From the IMG/VR virus record IMGVR_UViG_3300033154_000149, positions 1 to 22,994 of that record: a stretch of DNA of 22,994 bases, one strand, 5' to 3'. The position numbers and the translations under genes were made by a program. Position 1 is the first letter of the stretch. Each line of letters begins with the position of its first letter. Below, in pieces: positions 22,028 to 22,994 of this stretch. The notes below the pieces were generated by a model that was given only the letters and a program-made list of their open reading frames with translations, was not told where the DNA came from and ran no database searches. Source of the stretch: a virus.

Positions 22028-22215
22028 TTATAAATGAAAAATGTCTTTGTGGATGCGAAACTTTTAAAATAACAACAATTATTGATGAATCAGGGAAAAA
22101 AATTACTATAATTTGTGCTAGGTGTGAATGTATAAGACGAGTAACGTCACCGGGAGTAGGAGTTAAAGTGTATAGTGTGTCTGTACCATTTTCAAAGGAT
22201 ATGAAACATGAATAG
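22024..22215 (+). CDS. Small zinc-ribbon protein (63 aa)
   Basis: It starts in an ATGA overlap, with GGAAAGAG upstream. The product has CLCGC (8-12) and CARCEC (31-36), two knuckles suited to a zinc ribbon, separated by a strand-rich segment (TFKITTIIDESGKKITII). It is the third or fourth small cysteine-pair protein in this window. It overlaps the nuclease gene by 8 bases. Function unknown, probably nucleic-acid or protein binding. Confidence 0.65.
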   Translation: MIINEKCLCGCETFKITTIIDESGKKITIICARCECIRRVTSPGVGVKVYSVSVPFSKDMKHE

Positions 22216-22909
22216 AAAATCGATTATAAAAGCACTAAAGAATTTTGATACTAAATTCGGAACGTGGAAGTCAATGAATCCTACTAAACATAGCGTACGT
22301 GAGTTTTTTAGAAAAACACTTGAAAGTATGGTTAAAAAGCCCATGAAACCTGGTATGGGTTCACAGAAAGGTAGTAAATTTGAACGTGACATAGCAAGGG
22401 ATTTATCATTGTGGTGGTCTGATGGTAAAGAGAGAAACTTGTTTTGGCGTACTCATGCGTCAGGCTCGTTTGGTACAAATGCAAAGATTAAGGCTGAGGT
22501 TGGTGATTTGATGGCTATTGAAGATGGTGGTAGAGATTTCATGAAAGTATTCAATGTTGAGTGCAGACATGGTAAAGTTATACGTGTAAAAGATTTAGTG
22601 TACGATGGTCAAGACAAGGTTGGAATGAAACAATTTATTAAAGAAGGTCTAACAAATGCTGCTGCTAGTGATAGACTTTCTCTTTGGATTTTTCGTGAAC
22701 AAAATATGCCAACGATGGCTATGATGTCTGAGTTTGATTTGTCACGATTGACTAACTTTCCATTTGAAACTGTAATGGCTCTATGTCGTGGTCGATTTCC
22801 CATGTACAATGTTGCTGTGTTCTTATATGAAGACTGGAAAAACTTGATTGAAATAAAACTTATCAAAAAGTATGCAGAATCTCCGTTTGCACTTAAAATA
22901 GGCAAATGA
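22208..22909 (+). CDS. PD-(D/E)XK-type nuclease, putative junction resolvase
   Basis: The 233-residue product starts after AAAGGAT, overlapping the previous gene by 8 bases. Residues 52-120 carry the PD-(D/E)XK pattern: GSQKGSKFERDIARDL (E59), RTHASGS, EVGDLMAIE (D100) and FNVECRHG (E118). The usual E-x-K reads E-C-R, so the catalytic Lys is replaced by Arg. Phage proteins with this layout (KG..FER..A..L, SG, GD, ECK) are usually annotated as Holliday-junction resolvases or RecB-like nucleases. It lies downstream of the SbcD-SbcC fusion, fitting recombination or genome-concatemer processing. Whether the Lys-to-Arg change leaves it active is not known. Confidence 0.65.
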   Translation: MNRKSIIKALKNFDTKFGTWKSMNPTKHSVREFFRKTLESMVKKPMKPGMGSQKGSKFERDIARDLSLWWSDGKERNLFWRTHASGSFGTNAKIKAEVGDLMAIEDGGRDFMKVFNVECRHGKVIRVKDLVYDGQDKVGMKQFIKEGLTNAAASDRLSLWIFREQNMPTMAMMSEFDLSRLTNFPFETVMALCRGRFPMYNVAVFLYEDWKNLIEIKLIKKYAESPFALKIGK

Positions 22910-22936
22910 TGATATTATTTAGCAAATAAAGACAAA

Positions 22937-22994
22937 ATGAAAGAATATAATAAACAATGGCGTGACAACAATAAAGATAAAGTAAAAGAATATA
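22937..22994 (+). CDS. Start of a Lys/Asn-rich ORF, possibly HNH-type, cut by window end
   Basis: From ATG 22937 the frame reads MKEYNKQWRDNNKDKVKEY and runs off the window. This Lys/Asn/Tyr-rich helical repeat is typical of the N-terminus of phage HNH or homing-type endonucleases (KxYxKxWRxNNKEK units). There is no clear ribosome site, and 27 non-coding bases precede it. Identity is tentative because the catalytic part is outside the window. Confidence 0.4.
   Translation, partial: MKEYNKQWRDNNKDKVKEY

Noticed and set aside
1-22994. CRISPR arrays, insertion sequences, intrinsic terminators
   Set aside because: No spaced direct repeats, transposase or terminal inverted repeats, and no GC hairpin followed by a T-run were seen, including before the three promoters.

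Overview
The window is part of a tailed-phage genome, from its replication, recombination and nucleotide-metabolism region. The evidence is the gene set (phage-type ssDNA-binding protein, primase, DnaB-type helicase, family A polymerase, UvsX/RecA, Mre11-Rad50-type proteins, a lone tRNA and many tiny genes), the tight packing with ATGA/TAATG overlaps, and the fact that every supported gene is on the + strand. It is AT-rich (roughly a third G+C by eye), with strong AGGAGG-type ribosome binding sites and sigma70-type promoters. The host cannot be named from the sequence, and no virion structural genes are present.

Three near-identical promoters (TTGAC[A/T], 17 bp, TAAAAT, each preceded by GTGTGT) divide the window. 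Unit 1 (promoter at 401-429) carries a small zinc protein, a gp32-like SSB, a CHC2/Toprim primase, an SNF2-like helicase, a DnaB-type helicase, a uracil-DNA-glycosylase/DNA polymerase fusion, a PurZ-like adenylosuccinate synthetase homologue and three tiny membrane proteins. Unit 2 (promoter at 9398-9426) carries an acidic-tailed protein that appears frameshifted, a UvsY-like protein, UvsX/RecA, an IMP-dehydrogenase-like enzyme, a DUF5664 dATP/dGTP-diphosphohydrolase-family protein, tRNA-Glu(UUC), a stand-alone ABC ATPase, a KTSC protein and a GNAT-like protein. Unit 3 (promoter at 16768-16796) carries a DUF932-like protein, an unknown protein, a single-chain SbcD-SbcC (Mre11-Rad50) fusion, a GC-rich structured-RNA candidate, small proteins, a PD-(D/E)XK nuclease and the start of a further gene.

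The most striking theme is a probable 2-aminoadenine (Z) genome pathway. The adenylosuccinate synthetase homologue has Ser where PurA has its catalytic Asp, as PurZ enzymes do. It sits directly after the polymerase, and a GuaB-like enzyme plus a DUF5664 protein, both able to feed dGMP supply, lie in the next unit. No HD-type dATPase (DatZ) is visible here. PurZ keeps an Asp where PurA enzymes read guanine, which hints at GTP use. Other unusual items are the UDG-polymerase fusion with altered polymerase motifs, the SbcD-SbcC fusion with a CxxC zinc hook, a split ABC-ATPase/GNAT pair resembling COG2401, and a roughly 100-nt RNA element at 21391-21492 with a predicted H-type pseudoknot.
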